Source of the DNA: Pseudoduganella namucuonensis | GTDB taxonomy: Bacteria; Pseudomonadota; Gammaproteobacteria; Burkholderiales; Burkholderiaceae_D | Direction: 5' to 3' | NCBI RefSeq assembly: GCF_900116645.1 | Contig: NZ_FPBO01000008.1 | Location: 183,500-247,499, forward strand | Length of the DNA stretch: 64,000 bases | In this document: positions 6,822 through 16,804 of the stretch, one piece after another | Layout: every line of letters begins with the position of its first letter | Position numbering within the stretch: position 1 is the first letter of the stretch | The notes under the pieces: model-generated | The model's input: only the letters and a program-made list of their open reading frames with translations | Told to the model about the DNA's origin: nothing | Databases searched by the model: none | Position numbers and translations under genes: made by a program

Positions 6822-9404
6822 ATGAAGAAAAGTTTTCCGCTTGCCGTATTGATGTTGTCCGCCAGTCCCTTCATCCTCGCGCAGGAAGTCAAACCGGCAA
6901 GCGAGGCCGCCAGGCCGGCCGCCGAAGCTCCCGCCGACGACATCCAGAAGGTGGTGATCGTCTCCACCGGCAGCCGTGGCGCGCAGCGCACCATGGTGGA
7001 CACGGCCGTGCCCATCGACATCCTCAGTTCGAAAGACCTGGCCAAGACCGGCCAGGCCACGCTCGACAAGGCCATGCAGTTCACCGTCCCGTCGTTCAAC
7101 ACCGTGCAGACCCCGGTCAACGACGCCACTTCGCTGCTCGATCCCTACGAGATCCGTAACATGGGTCCCAGCCGCGTGCTGATCCTGATCAATGGCAAGC
7201 GCAAGAACTCCAGCTCCCTGATCTACACCCAGACCTCCCCAGGCCGCGGCGAAAGCGGTTCCGACATTTCCGCCATCCCGACCGACGCCATCAAGCGCAT
7301 CGAGGTGCTGCGCGACGGCGCGTCCGCCCAATACGGCTCGGACGCCATCGCCGGCGTGGTCAACATCATCCTGAAGGACAACGCCGAGGGCGGCTCCGTC
7401 ACGGCGCGCGGCGGCATCACCCACGAGCGCGACGGCGAGATGGGCGGCCTGAGCCTGAACCACGGCGTGGCGCTGGGCGACCGCGGCTTCGTCAACTACA
7501 CGGTGGACGTGTCCAAGACCAAGCTGTCCAACCGTCCGGGCGTGGTCAACGCGCAGGGCGAGGCGGGCGACTTCAAGGGCCTGACCGACGTCTACAGTGA
7601 ATTCCTGCAGAACAAGGTGCGGCCCTTCCTGGCGCTCAAGCCTGACGCGGGCAACATTAACGGTTCGCCCGCCACCGACTCGTACAAGGCGCTGGTCAAC
7701 TCGCGCTACGAGCTGAGCGACGGCGTCAGCATCTACGGCAACGCCGCCTACGTGCGCAAGGAAATCGACAGTTTCGCCAACTACCGCACCCCGTACTGGC
7801 GTCCGACCGACTACGGCCTGCTGCATCCGGCCGGCACGCCCTACATCGGCTACGTGCCCGGCTTCAACGGCACGCTGGACGACTACAACGCCACCGGCGG
7901 CGTCAAGTTCGAAGTCGCGGGCTGGAGCACTGACGTCAGCCTGACCTACGGCGGCAACGAGCAAAGCTATGGCGTGACCAATTCGGTCAACCGCGGTTTG
8001 CAGGAGGACTTCCTGGCCGGCAAGAGCAAGATCGCCTCGCCGACCAGCTTCGACGCCGGCGGCGTCAAGTTCGAACACTTCGTGCTGAACGGCGACATCA
8101 ACAAGCAGATCACGCCGGCCGTCACCGCCTACGCGGGCACCGAACTGCGCCACGAGAAGTACAGCGTGCTGGCCGGCGACTTCGCCTCCTACACCCTGGG
8201 CGGCGCCGACTCCTACGCCGGCAACGCGCCCGAGAACTCCTTCCCGTCCTCGCGCTCGAACTACGGCGTATACGGCGGCGCGACCTGGGACATCAGCGAC
8301 AAGCTGCTGGTCGACGGCACCGGCCGCTACGAGAAGTACACCGATTTCGGCAGCGCCTTCGTGTGGAAGGGTTCGACCCGCTGGAAGGCGAGCGACACCG
8401 TCACCGTGCGCGCCTCGGCCTCCACCGGCTTCCGCGCGCCGTCGCTGGCGCAGACCTTCACGCAAAAGGCGCAGTACTCCTTCGTGGCCGGTTCCGGCAT
8501 CCAGGTCTCCGGCCTGGTCAACAACGTGTCCGCGCAAGCGGCGGCCCTGGATGTGCCCAAGCTGCAAGCCGAGAAGTCCAACAACTTCACGCTGGGCCTG
8601 GGCCTGAAGCCGGACAACAACACCAGCATCACGCTGGACTACTACCACATCAAGGTCAAGGACCGCATCGTGCTGGGCAAGGAGATCAAGCCCACCGGCA
8701 ACGCCGACAACCCGCTGGACATCGTACTGGCGGCGGAGAAAATCGTCTCGGTCAGCTTTTTCGTGAATGCGCTGACCAGCGAAACCTCGGGCATCGACTA
8801 CGTACTGTCGCGCAAAAACATCCCCTTCATGGACGGCAAGCTGACCCTGAACCTGTCGGGCAACTACTCGCTGAAAAACGAGCGCGTCGGCGCGGTGCAG
8901 AATCCTCCCAAGATCGCTGCCGCCGGCCAGTCGGTGCTCGATGAAACGCAGGAAGCGCTGATGTTCACCTCGCGTCCGAAGTTCAAGACCATCCTGGGCG
9001 GCGACCTGAACTACTCGAAGGTCAGCTACTCGCTGAACAACACGGTGTTCGGTCCGACCCACTTCCGCAACGCCGGCCTGGACAGCAACCTGGAAGTGAA
9101 GTTCAAGACCAAGACCGTGACCGACTTCGCGATGACCTACAACCTCACGCCGAGCACCACGCTGACCTTCAACGTGAACAACCTGCTCAACGTGACGCCG
9201 AGCTGGAGCTTCAAGGCCTTGAACTCCACCGGACAGGCCATCCTGGACGACAAGAAGGTCGACGCGGCGACCGGCCTGACCCAGGCCGACGTGCAGCGCA
9301 ACCTGGTGACCTTCAACGGCCGCTACGCGATGGTGACCTACGACGGCTCGCATTTCAGCCAGCTGGGCCGCACTTTCGCCGCTTCCGTGAACTATCGCTT
9401 TTAA
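6822..9404 (+). CDS. TonB-dependent outer membrane receptor (probable maltodextrin uptake)
   Basis: 860 residues with a signal peptide (MKKSFPLAVLMLSASPFILA). The plug domain follows, with IRNMGPSRVLILINGKRK and the TonB-receptor block IKRIEVLRDGASAQYGSDAIAGVVN near residues 160-185. The long C-terminal beta-barrel ends in SVNYRF, the terminal aromatic typical of outer membrane proteins. It should import a ligand across the outer membrane with energy from TonB/ExbBD, which are not encoded here. Divergence from the pullulanase gene suggests malto-oligosaccharides as the ligand; this rests on context only. AGAGAAG precedes the ATG as a ribosome site. Confidence 0.88.
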   Translation: MKKSFPLAVLMLSASPFILAQEVKPASEAARPAAEAPADDIQKVVIVSTGSRGAQRTMVDTAVPIDILSSKDLAKTGQATLDKAMQFTVPSFNTVQTPVNDATSLLDPYEIRNMGPSRVLILINGKRKNSSSLIYTQTSPGRGESGSDISAIPTDAIKRIEVLRDGASAQYGSDAIAGVVNIILKDNAEGGSVTARGGITHERDGEMGGLSLNHGVALGDRGFVNYTVDVSKTKLSNRPGVVNAQGEAGDFKGLTDVYSEFLQNKVRPFLALKPDAGNINGSPATDSYKALVNSRYELSDGVSIYGNAAYVRKEIDSFANYRTPYWRPTDYGLLHPAGTPYIGYVPGFNGTLDDYNATGGVKFEVAGWSTDVSLTYGGNEQSYGVTNSVNRGLQEDFLAGKSKIASPTSFDAGGVKFEHFVLNGDINKQITPAVTAYAGTELRHEKYSVLAGDFASYTLGGADSYAGNAPENSFPSSRSNYGVYGGATWDISDKLLVDGTGRYEKYTDFGSAFVWKGSTRWKASDTVTVRASASTGFRAPSLAQTFTQKAQYSFVAGSGIQVSGLVNNVSAQAAALDVPKLQAEKSNNFTLGLGLKPDNNTSITLDYYHIKVKDRIVLGKEIKPTGNADNPLDIVLAAEKIVSVSFFVNALTSETSGIDYVLSRKNIPFMDGKLTLNLSGNYSLKNERVGAVQNPPKIAAAGQSVLDETQEALMFTSRPKFKTILGGDLNYSKVSYSLNNTVFGPTHFRNAGLDSNLEVKFKTKTVTDFAMTYNLTPSTTLTFNVNNLLNVTPSWSFKALNSTGQAILDDKKVDAATGLTQADVQRNLVTFNGRYAMVTYDGSHFSQLGRTFAASVNYRF

Positions 9405-9431
9405 CCGCGGTTAGCAGCGCAGCAGTACGAG

Positions 9432-9460
9432 AAAGCCGCCGTTGGGCGGCTTTTCTCTTT
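9432..9460 (+). terminator. Intrinsic terminator after the TonB receptor
   Basis: AAAGCCGCC and GGCGGCTTTT form a hairpin with a four-base loop followed by a T-rich stretch, 28 bases after the receptor stop codon. Confidence 0.85.
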
Positions 9461-9594
9461 TCCGTAACACAAAAATCAACTCGCTGAGTGTTTATGACAA
9501 CGTGAATCAGATGCCATCGAATGCGCATATGATCGCCCTACCCCGAAGAGGGCGCCGTATTTCCATTCGATAATAATTTGAGGGACTTCGTCAT

Positions 9595-12573
9595 ATGACT
9601 CGGCATCACAGCAATTTCCGGCATCCCACGTTCCAGGCCAAACCCATCGCGCTCGCCGTGCTGATGCTGGCCGCCATGCAAGCGCAGGCGCAGGAGGCCA
9701 AGGACGCCGCCGCCGACTCCGTGGTGGTCGTGACCGGCTTTCGCGCCAGCCTGAACAGCGCGCTGAACACCAAGAAGAACAGCGACGGCATCCTCGACGT
9801 CATCAAGGCCGAGGACATCGCCAAATTCCCCGACGCCAACCTGGCCGAATCGCTGCAGCGCGTGCCCGGCGTGTCGCTCACCCGCGGCGACGGCGGCGAG
9901 GGCAAGCAGATCACCGTGCGCGGCCTGAACGCGGGCTTCACGCGCGTGCGCATCAACGGCATCGAGGGCGTGACCGCCACCGGCGCCTCCGACATCAACG
10001 GCAGCACCAACCGCGGCCGCGGCTTCGACTTTTCCGTGTTCGCCTCCGAACTGTTCAACAGCCTGGAGGTGCGCAAGACCTCGGAGGCGGCGGTGGAGGA
10101 GGGCTCGCTGGGCGCCACCGTGGACCTGCGCACCGCGCGCCCGTTCGACTTCAAGGGCGAGACCTTCAGCCTGGGCGGCCAGGGCTCGTGGAACTCGCTG
10201 TCGCGCAAGGCCGAGCCGCGCGTCACCGCGCTGTACTCGAACCGCTGGGACAGCGGCATCGGCAAGCTGGGCGCGCTGGTGTCGATCGCGCATTCGCGCC
10301 GCACGATACAGGAGGAGGGCTACGAGGCGGTCGAGCTGCTGAGCGCCAGCGCGGACGGCGGCTTTTGCTCGCCGGCCGGCTACGCGCCGCAGAACCCCGG
10401 CAACAGCGCCGTCAAGGGCATCGACGCGGCCAACTGCGGCTTCGGCGTGCCGCGCACCTCCAGCGCCGCCGCCTACGCCGACGTGATGGGCCGCACCGAC
10501 AACTACGGCGGCACGGTGGCTTCGCCGGCCGCCGGCTCGGGCGCCTTCGCGCCGCGCATTCCGCGCTACCGCCGCTCGCTGACCAACTACGAGCGCACCG
10601 GCGTGACCGGCTCGCTGCAATGGCGCCCCGGTTCGGCCACGGAGCTGAACCTGGACCTGCTGGGCGGGAAGTTCGACAACAAGCGCTACGACAACTACAT
10701 CAGCGCGATCTCCTTCGGCCGCAGCCTGGCGCAGTCCAACGGCAAGCCGCAGTCGTCCATCGTGGACGCCCACTTCGACGGCAACGGCAGCTGGGACTAC
10801 GGCAAGTTCAACGCGGTGGACATCCGCACCGAGGGCCTGCTGGACAAGTATTCCACGCTGTTCAAGCAGCACGTGATCTCGGGCCGCCACGACTTCAGCG
10901 ACCGCTTCAAGGTCGACTTCCTGAGCGGCGTGTCGAACTCGGACCTTGACGAGCCGATGCGCGCCACCGTGCAGTTCGACACGCCCAACGTGAACGGCTT
11001 CTCCTACGACTTCCGCCAGAACCGCAACGTGCCGACGCTGAACTTCGGCATGGACGTGTCCAACCCCAACTTGTTCACCTTCGCGCCGCAGGAGGCGGAC
11101 GGCACCTTCCACGGCCAGTTCGTGGGCCGCTACCTGCACACCAAGAACAAGCTGAAGACCAACGCCGTCAACGCCAGCTTCGAGTTGAACGACAACCTGA
11201 CGCTGCGCGGCGGCCTGTCCAAGCGCGGCAACACCTGGACCAACGTGGAGATCGGCTCCGGCGGCAACGGCCTGCGCCTGCCTGCCGGCGTCACCATGGA
11301 CAGCATCTCGCGCCAGATCGGCGGCTTCGGGCGCGGCCTGGGCGGCAGCGGCGTGGCCACCTCGTGGTCGGCGGTGGACCTGGACAAGTTCCTCAAGGTG
11401 TACGACATCGAATGCCACTGCGCGGCGGTGCCGGGCTCGGAATACAACCTGCTGAACCAGGCCAACCGCGGCGTGGAGGAATCGATCAACGCGCTGTACG
11501 CGTCGGCCGACTTCAAGTACGACGTCGGCCCCATCCCCATCCGCGGCAACGTGGGCGTGCGCGGCGCGGAGACCGAGGCCACCTCGTTCGCGCTGCTGAA
11601 CGCCAACGGCGCGCTGACGCCGGCCACCATCAGCCACAAGTACCGCGACTGGCTGCCGGCGCTGAACGTGACGGCGCAGCTGCCGCAAGACGTGCTGCTG
11701 CGCTTCTCGGCCGGCAAGACGCTGTCGCGCCCGGAGTACACCGACCTGGCGCCGTCGACCACCTTGTCCTCGCAAAGCCAGACCGTCAGCATCGGCAACC
11801 CGACGCTGGACCCGATCCGCGCCCGCACCTATGACCTGCAGGCCGAGTGGTACTACGCCAAGAACGCGATGATCTCGGCCGGCTTCTTCCGCAAGGAGAT
11901 CAACACCTTCATCCAGGGCGTGTCGGAGCGGGCGGTGTTCTCCTCGCTGGGGCTGCCGGATTCCATCCTGCTGGGCGGCGGCTGCAGCATCACCGGCGGC
12001 ACGCCGGCCTGCGCCACCCTGCCGGGAACGACGGTGGTGGTGAACCGCAAGGTCAACACGCCGGGCGGACCGCTGAACGGCTACGAGCTGAACCTGCAGG
12101 CGCCGTTCAGCTTCCTGCCCGGCGCGTGGAGCAACTTCGGCGCGTTGGCCAACTACACCTACGTGAAGTCGAAGATCAGCTACATCACGCGGGTGGACAA
12201 TCCGAACACGGCGGCCAACGAGCTGCTGAGCCAGACCGCCAACTTCACCGGCCTGTCGCCGCGCGCCTACAACATGACCCTGTACTACGAGGATCCGAAG
12301 TTCAGCGCGCGCGTCTCGGCGGCGCACCGCTCGGCCTACCTGCTGAACGTGCTGGGCGACGTGGCGGGGCACGACTACACGGTGGTCGACGGCTCCACCA
12401 ACGTGGACTTCAGCGTGTCCTACAACCTCACGCCGAAGCTGCGCCTGAGCTTCGAGGGCCAGAACCTGACCGACGTGCCGCTGCGCTACGGCCGCGACTC
12501 GCAACGCAACGACACGCTGCTGTACGTGCATTCGGGCCGCTCCTTCGTGGTGGGACTGTCGTACAAGTACTAA
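9595..12573 (+). CDS. TonB-dependent receptor of the Xanthomonas/Caulobacter type
   Basis: 992 residues with a signal peptide ending near AMQAQAQ. The N-terminal blocks VVVVTGFRASLNSALNTKK, VIKAEDIAKFPDANLAESLQ and VPGVSLTR are diagnostic for the TonB-Xanth-Caul subfamily (TIGR01782), whose members often take up plant-derived oligosaccharides. The plug is followed by a large barrel ending in VGLSYKY. A GAGGG Shine-Dalgarno lies ten bases before the ATG. It stands alone between a terminator and a strong stem-loop, so its ligand cannot be inferred from an operon; the neighbouring pullulanase region is only weak evidence for alpha-glucans. Confidence 0.88.
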   Translation: MTRHHSNFRHPTFQAKPIALAVLMLAAMQAQAQEAKDAAADSVVVVTGFRASLNSALNTKKNSDGILDVIKAEDIAKFPDANLAESLQRVPGVSLTRGDGGEGKQITVRGLNAGFTRVRINGIEGVTATGASDINGSTNRGRGFDFSVFASELFNSLEVRKTSEAAVEEGSLGATVDLRTARPFDFKGETFSLGGQGSWNSLSRKAEPRVTALYSNRWDSGIGKLGALVSIAHSRRTIQEEGYEAVELLSASADGGFCSPAGYAPQNPGNSAVKGIDAANCGFGVPRTSSAAAYADVMGRTDNYGGTVASPAAGSGAFAPRIPRYRRSLTNYERTGVTGSLQWRPGSATELNLDLLGGKFDNKRYDNYISAISFGRSLAQSNGKPQSSIVDAHFDGNGSWDYGKFNAVDIRTEGLLDKYSTLFKQHVISGRHDFSDRFKVDFLSGVSNSDLDEPMRATVQFDTPNVNGFSYDFRQNRNVPTLNFGMDVSNPNLFTFAPQEADGTFHGQFVGRYLHTKNKLKTNAVNASFELNDNLTLRGGLSKRGNTWTNVEIGSGGNGLRLPAGVTMDSISRQIGGFGRGLGGSGVATSWSAVDLDKFLKVYDIECHCAAVPGSEYNLLNQANRGVEESINALYASADFKYDVGPIPIRGNVGVRGAETEATSFALLNANGALTPATISHKYRDWLPALNVTAQLPQDVLLRFSAGKTLSRPEYTDLAPSTTLSSQSQTVSIGNPTLDPIRARTYDLQAEWYYAKNAMISAGFFRKEINTFIQGVSERAVFSSLGLPDSILLGGGCSITGGTPACATLPGTTVVVNRKVNTPGGPLNGYELNLQAPFSFLPGAWSNFGALANYTYVKSKISYITRVDNPNTAANELLSQTANFTGLSPRAYNMTLYYEDPKFSARVSAAHRSAYLLNVLGDVAGHDYTVVDGSTNVDFSVSYNLTPKLRLSFEGQNLTDVPLRYGRDSQRNDTLLYVHSGRSFVVGLSYKY

Positions 12574-12586
12574 GGCGGTCTCGCGG

Positions 12587-12635
12587 CCTTGCGGGCTAGC
12601 TTGCTTCCTCAAAGGAACAATGCTAGCCTGCAAGG
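12587..12635. other. Long imperfect inverted repeat / stem-loop
   Basis: CCTTGCGGGCTAGC (12587-12600) pairs with GCTAGCCTGCAAGG (12622-12635) over 14 positions with a single G-U or mismatch. A smaller stem TTCCT/AGGAA lies in the loop. There is no T tract on either side, so it is either a weak terminator of the receptor gene or a structural leader of the next gene, whose ATG is 24 bases on. Confidence 0.55.
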
Positions 12636-12658
12636 GTTAAAACGCAAGCGAGTGTCTC

Positions 12659-13399
12659 ATGGGCAAGCTCCGCGCCCTTCTGTTGTGCCTGGCGGTGTGC
12701 TGCGCCCCGCACGCGGCGGCGGCCGAATTCATCCTGTATGCCTACCACCTGAAGCCGCCCTACATCGTGGACCGCGACAAGGAGGTGGGCATCTATTACG
12801 ACCTGGCCCGCCTGCTGACGGACCGCATCCCCGGCCACACCTTCAAGACCGTCTACCTGCCGCGCCGCCGGCTCGAGCACGACCTGCAACTGGGCCGGCT
12901 GCGCGGCATGGTGGTCGGCGTGCACCCGTCCTGGTTCAAGGACGAGTCGCGCACCCGCTACCTGTGGTCGCCGTCCTTCCTGCACGACAACGACGTCGTG
13001 GTCTCGCCCGCCGCGAAGCCACTCCGCTACGACGGGCCGGAATCGCTGGTGGGCCGGCACGTCGGCCTGTCGATGGGCTATTACTACTTCGGCGTCGACG
13101 AGCTGATACGCGCCGGCAGGCTGGAGCGCGACGACGCCATCAACGAGGAAACCTCGCTCGACAAGCTGGCGCGCGGCCGCGTGGACGCCGCCATCGTCAC
13201 GCGCCGCACGCTCGACTACCTGGTGCGCCGCCGGCCGGAATGGAGGAACCAGTTCCACGCCGCCCGCGTGCCGCACGACTCCTACGACCGCATGCTGCTG
13301 ATCCCGCGCGAGTTCGCCGCCATCCTGCCCGACCTGAACGCGGTGCTGGGGCCGATCGCCCACGACAGCGAGTGGCTCAAACTGATCAGCCGCTACTGA
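12659..13399 (+). CDS. Periplasmic solute-binding-like protein (SBP family 3)
   Basis: 246 residues with a signal peptide (LLLCLAVCCAPHAAAA). The mature part resembles family 3 extracellular solute-binding proteins: FILYAYHLKPPYIVDRDKEV at the start, a DLARLLTDRI helix, and the second-lobe segment SLDKLARGRVDAAIVTRRTL that closes the ligand cleft. No ABC permease or ATPase genes lie nearby, so it is probably a stand-alone receptor feeding signalling rather than an importer component; the following response regulator gene makes that plausible but does not prove it. The ligand is unknown. The long upstream stem-loop may affect its expression. Confidence 0.65.
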   Translation: MGKLRALLLCLAVCCAPHAAAAEFILYAYHLKPPYIVDRDKEVGIYYDLARLLTDRIPGHTFKTVYLPRRRLEHDLQLGRLRGMVVGVHPSWFKDESRTRYLWSPSFLHDNDVVVSPAAKPLRYDGPESLVGRHVGLSMGYYYFGVDELIRAGRLERDDAINEETSLDKLARGRVDAAIVTRRTLDYLVRRRPEWRNQFHAARVPHDSYDRMLLIPREFAAILPDLNAVLGPIAHDSEWLKLISRY

Positions 13400-13547
13400 T
13401 CGCCGCATCCCCCTGGAACGCACCCCCTTGGTGCGGCGCGGGCACCGTCCGGGGGCTGGCCGCGCCGCCGCCGGCCCGCGCGCGCGGGAACACACTGTTT
13501 TTCCCGGTGGCATGGACCTTGCATCTACGAAACACAAAGGAGATACC

Positions 13548-14207
13548 ATGGACACTGGAACGGCAAGGATACGTTTGCTGTTGTTGGACAGCCACGAGGT
13601 GGTGCGCACCGCGCTGCGCCATCTGCTGGAGGCCCGGGGCTATGACATCGTCGGCGCGTGCGGGAATCTCGAACAGGGGCTGGCGCTGGCGCAGCGGCTC
13701 AAGCCGGACATCGTGCTGATGGAATCGCAGTTCCCGTCCGGCGACGCGGTGCGGGCCTGCCGCCACATCCGCGCCGCCTCGCCGTGCACGCGCGTGGTGT
13801 TCCTGACGTCGCTGAAGGACGACACCATGCGGGTGGACGGCATCATGGCCGGCGCCGACGGCTATCTGCACAAGGGCGCCAAGGTGGAGGAGCTGGCGCG
13901 CACCATCACGGCGGTGGCGCGCGGCACGCCCGCCATCGACGCCGACACCATCCAGATCCTGCGCGACAAGTCCAGCGCCGCCGGACGCGCGGCGGCGCCC
14001 GGCGCGGACACTGCGGAGATCGCCGAGCTCACGCCGCAGGAGCGCAAGATCCTGCCCTTGATCGCCGAGGGCCTCACCAACAAGCAGATCGGCGACGCGC
14101 TGGGCCTGAGCCACAAGACCGTGAAAAACCACCTGAGCAGCGTGTTCCAGAAGCTGCAGGTGACGCGCCGCGCCCAGCTGGCCGCCATCGTCGCCCGCCG
14201 CGCCTGA
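13548..14207 (+). CDS. LuxR/NarL-type response regulator with Glu at the phosphoacceptor site
   Basis: 219 residues: a receiver domain (about 1-125) and a C-terminal LuxR helix-turn-helix with LTPQERKILPLIAEGLTNKQ and SHKTVKNHLSSVFQKL. In the receiver, the position normally holding the phosphorylated Asp after PDIVLM is Glu (residue 59, PDIVLMESQFPSG), while the signalling Thr (VVFLTS) and Lys (GYLHKGA) remain. This suggests a phosphorylation-independent, perhaps constitutively active regulator. I chose this ATG because AAAGGAG lies directly upstream; the open frame begins earlier without a ribosome site. No partner histidine kinase is adjacent. Targets are unknown. Confidence 0.85.
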   Translation: MDTGTARIRLLLLDSHEVVRTALRHLLEARGYDIVGACGNLEQGLALAQRLKPDIVLMESQFPSGDAVRACRHIRAASPCTRVVFLTSLKDDTMRVDGIMAGADGYLHKGAKVEELARTITAVARGTPAIDADTIQILRDKSSAAGRAAAPGADTAEIAELTPQERKILPLIAEGLTNKQIGDALGLSHKTVKNHLSSVFQKLQVTRRAQLAAIVARRA

Positions 14208-14223
14208 CGGGGAAGGGCCGTAT

Positions 14224-14251
14224 GGCCCGGGTCCAATAGCACTTCCGGGCC
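14224..14251 (+). terminator. Possible terminator hairpin without T tract
   Basis: GGCCCGG and CCGGGCC form a seven-base-pair stem 17 bases after the response regulator stop. It lacks a T run, so termination would be weak or need Rho. I see nothing else in the stretch before the next gene. Confidence 0.3.
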
Positions 14252-14432
14252 GGCGCCATCTCGCCACATACTGCTCAGCACTCTGCGCGCAGCCGGCAAG
14301 CATAAGCCGGCGCGTCGCGGCCAAGTGGAGAACTGGGGGAGACAGGGCGACAGACCGGACCGCGATGACGGGCCGGCGCGCCATTGCCGCTATCCACTGC
14401 CGACGATATGACCGACCTACAAGTGGATATCC

Positions 14433-16793
14433 ATGGCAACGACAGCGATACCCGGCGCCGAGCCGGTGAAGGGGCGGGCCACGCCCGGCGCCAAGGTGGG
14501 CGCCGCCTACCTGCTGGTGTGCGCGCTGGCGGCGGGCAACCTGCTGCTGGCGCACGGCATGGTGCGCGAGCAGAACGGCGTGGCCGAATCGGTCAGCGTG
14601 GCCGGCAGGCTGCGCATGCTCAGCCAGAAGATCGCCTTCGAGACGGCTTACCACCGGCTCGCGCCGCCCGGCTGGCGCGAGCGCCTGCGCCAGTCGCGCG
14701 CCGACTACCAGGCCTCGCTGGACGCGCTGTCCGGCGGCGGCAGCGCCTTCGGCCACCGTCTGCGCCGCCCGTCGGCGGCGCTGGCTGAACGGCTGGCCGG
14801 GCTGCGCGTCGAGTGGCGGCTGTTCGGCGCCGACGTCGACCTTGCCACCGACCCCGCCGCCGCGGACGCCGCCGGCGCCCTGCACCGGGTGGCCGCCCGC
14901 GCCCCCGCGCTGCTGGAGCGCGCCGAGGGCGTGGTGGCGCGGATGGCGGCCGAGGCGGGCGCCTCGCAGGAGCGCGCGCTGCGCCAGATGTACGCCGTGC
15001 TGGCGGCCGACATGCTGCTGCTGGCGCTGGCCTGGCGGCTGACGCGCCGCAAGCTGGTGCGCGCCGCCGAATCCACCTTCCGCAGCCTCGCCGACAACTC
15101 CGTGGTGGGCGTCTACATCGCCGAGGACGCGCGCTTCCGCTTCGTCAATCCCAAGATGGCGGAGCTGTTCGGCTACGACCGCGCGGAGATGATGCGCTCG
15201 GTCGGCGTGTTCGACATCGTGCCCGAGGAGGCGCACGGCCTGGTGCTGCACCACATGCGGCGCCGCCTGAGCGGCGAGGTCAGCGAGGTGAGCTACGAGC
15301 GCCAGGCGCGCCGCAAGGACGGCACGCTGTTCGACATCGAGGTGTTCGGCTCGCGCATGGCGCTGGACGGCAAGGCCGTCACCATCGGCGTGATCCTGGA
15401 CGTGAGCGAGCGCAAACGGGTCGAGCGCGCCGCGCTGCGCGCCGAGGAGGCCAACCGGGCCTACGCCCGGCAGCTGGAGTACAACGCCAACCACGACGCG
15501 CTGACCGGGCTGGCCAACCGCAACCTGCTGGGCGACCGGCTGCGCGGCGCGATCGCGGCGGCGCGCCGCAACGGCAAGATGGTGGCCGTGCTGCTGCACG
15601 ACCTGGACAACTTCAAGGTCATCAACGACAGCCTGGGCCACGCGGCCGGCGACCTGCTGCTGGCCAACGTGGCGCGCTGCATGAACGAGGCGGTGCGCGA
15701 GAGCGACACCGTGGCGCGCCTGGGCGGCGACGAGTTCGTGATCGTGATGCCGGACGTGGCGCGGCCCGAGGACGCGGTGGCGGTGGCGGAAAAGCTGCTG
15801 CAGGTGCTGTCCCAGCCCTTCGTCATCGAGGGCCAGAAGGTGTATGTGCGCACCAGCATCGGCATCAGCCTGTACCCGCGCGACGGCGCCGACGAGCAGA
15901 CCCTGATGAAGAACGTGGACCTGGCGATGTACCGCGCCAAGCAGCAGGGGCGCGGCCGCCTGAGCTTCTACACGGAGGAGATGAACTCGGCCAACCGCGC
16001 GCGCCAGCGCATGGAGGTGGAGCTGCACAACGCGCTGGAGCGGGGCGAGTTCCTGCTGCACTACCAGCCCAAGCTGGACACGCGCGGCGGCCGCGTCACG
16101 GGCGCCGAGGCGCTGCTGCGCTGGCAGCATCCGCGCCGCGGCATGGTGGGCCCGGCCGATTTCATCCCGCTGGCCGAGGAGACCGGGCTGATCACGCTGA
16201 TCGGCGCCTGGGTGCTGCGCGAGGCCTGCCGCCAGACCCGCTGCTGGCAGCTGGCCGGGTTGCCCGGCCTGAGCATGGCCGTCAACCTGTCCGCCTGCCA
16301 GCTGCAGCGCGACGAACTGCTGCCGCTGGTGCGCGAGGTGCTGCGCGAGTCCGGTCTGGCGCCGGAGTGCCTGGAGCTGGAGATCACGGAGACCGCCATC
16401 ATGCGCGACGCCGAGGAGGCCGTGCCGCTGCTGGTGGAATTGAAGGCGGTGGGCGTGCGGCTGTCGCTGGACGATTTCGGCACCGGCTACTCGTCGCTGA
16501 ACTACCTGCGCCGCTTCCCGCTGGACAGCCTGAAGATAGACCGCACCTTCGTCTCCGAGATCCACTCCGGCATGAACGAGGGCACCATCATCACGGCCAT
16601 GATCGCGATGGCGCGCGGCATGAAGCTGCGCGTGATCGCCGAGGGCGTGGAATCGGAGGAGCAGGCCGAGTTCCTGCGCGCCCACGATTGCCACGAGCTG
16701 CAGGGCTACCACATCGGCCGGCCGATGCCGGCGGCGGCGCTCGAGGCGCTGCTGCGCGCGCAGCGCGCCGCCTTCGAATTGACAGCATCATGA
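14433..16793 (+). CDS. Membrane-bound GGDEF/EAL protein with PilJ-type sensor and PAS domain
   Basis: 786 residues. It makes and/or degrades cyclic di-GMP. An N-terminal membrane segment (about 22-42) precedes a periplasmic region with [13 protein letters not shown], the block typical of type IV pili methyl-accepting/nitrate-sensing (PilJ-type) domains, then a second membrane segment (about 190-205), a PAS domain (about 215-325), GGDEF and EAL. The cyclase motif GGDEF is intact near residue 431, and RESD five residues before it is an inhibitory I-site. The EAL domain keeps [28 protein letters not shown] and KIDRTF, so both halves look active. The chemoreceptor gene starts 11 bases downstream, which suggests a shared operon. 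Confidence 0.88.
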   Translation: MATTAIPGAEPVKGRATPGAKVGAAYLLVCALAAGNLLLAHGMVREQNGVAESVSVAGRLRMLSQKIAFETAYHRLAPPGWRERLRQSRADYQASLDALSGGGSAFGHRLRRPSAALAERLAGLRVEWRLFGADVDLATDPAAADAAGALHRVAARAPALLERAEGVVARMAAEAGASQERALRQMYAVLAADMLLLALAWRLTRRKLVRAAESTFRSLADNSVVGVYIAEDARFRFVNPKMAELFGYDRAEMMRSVGVFDIVPEEAHGLVLHHMRRRLSGEVSEVSYERQARRKDGTLFDIEVFGSRMALDGKAVTIGVILDVSERKRVERAALRAEEANRAYARQLEYNANHDALTGLANRNLLGDRLRGAIAAARRNGKMVAVLLHDLDNFKVINDSLGHAAGDLLLANVARCMNEAVRESDTVARLGGDEFVIVMPDVARPEDAVAVAEKLLQVLSQPFVIEGQKVYVRTSIGISLYPRDGADEQTLMKNVDLAMYRAKQQGRGRLSFYTEEMNSANRARQRMEVELHNALERGEFLLHYQPKLDTRGGRVTGAEALLRWQHPRRGMVGPADFIPLAEETGLITLIGAWVLREACRQTRCWQLAGLPGLSMAVNLSACQLQRDELLPLVREVLRESGLAPECLELEITETAIMRDAEEAVPLLVELKAVGVRLSLDDFGTGYSSLNYLRRFPLDSLKIDRTFVSEIHSGMNEGTIITAMIAMARGMKLRVIAEGVESEEQAEFLRAHDCHELQGYHIGRPMPAAALEALLRAQRAAFELTAS

Positions 16794-16804
16794 CAGGGGG
16801 ACGT

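Noticed and set aside
14813..16804. The chemoreceptor frame remains open about 2 kb upstream of its ATG
   Set aside because: The upstream part lies inside the GGDEF/EAL gene in another frame and encodes Arg/Gly-rich nonsense; the good ribosome site at 16805 marks the true start.
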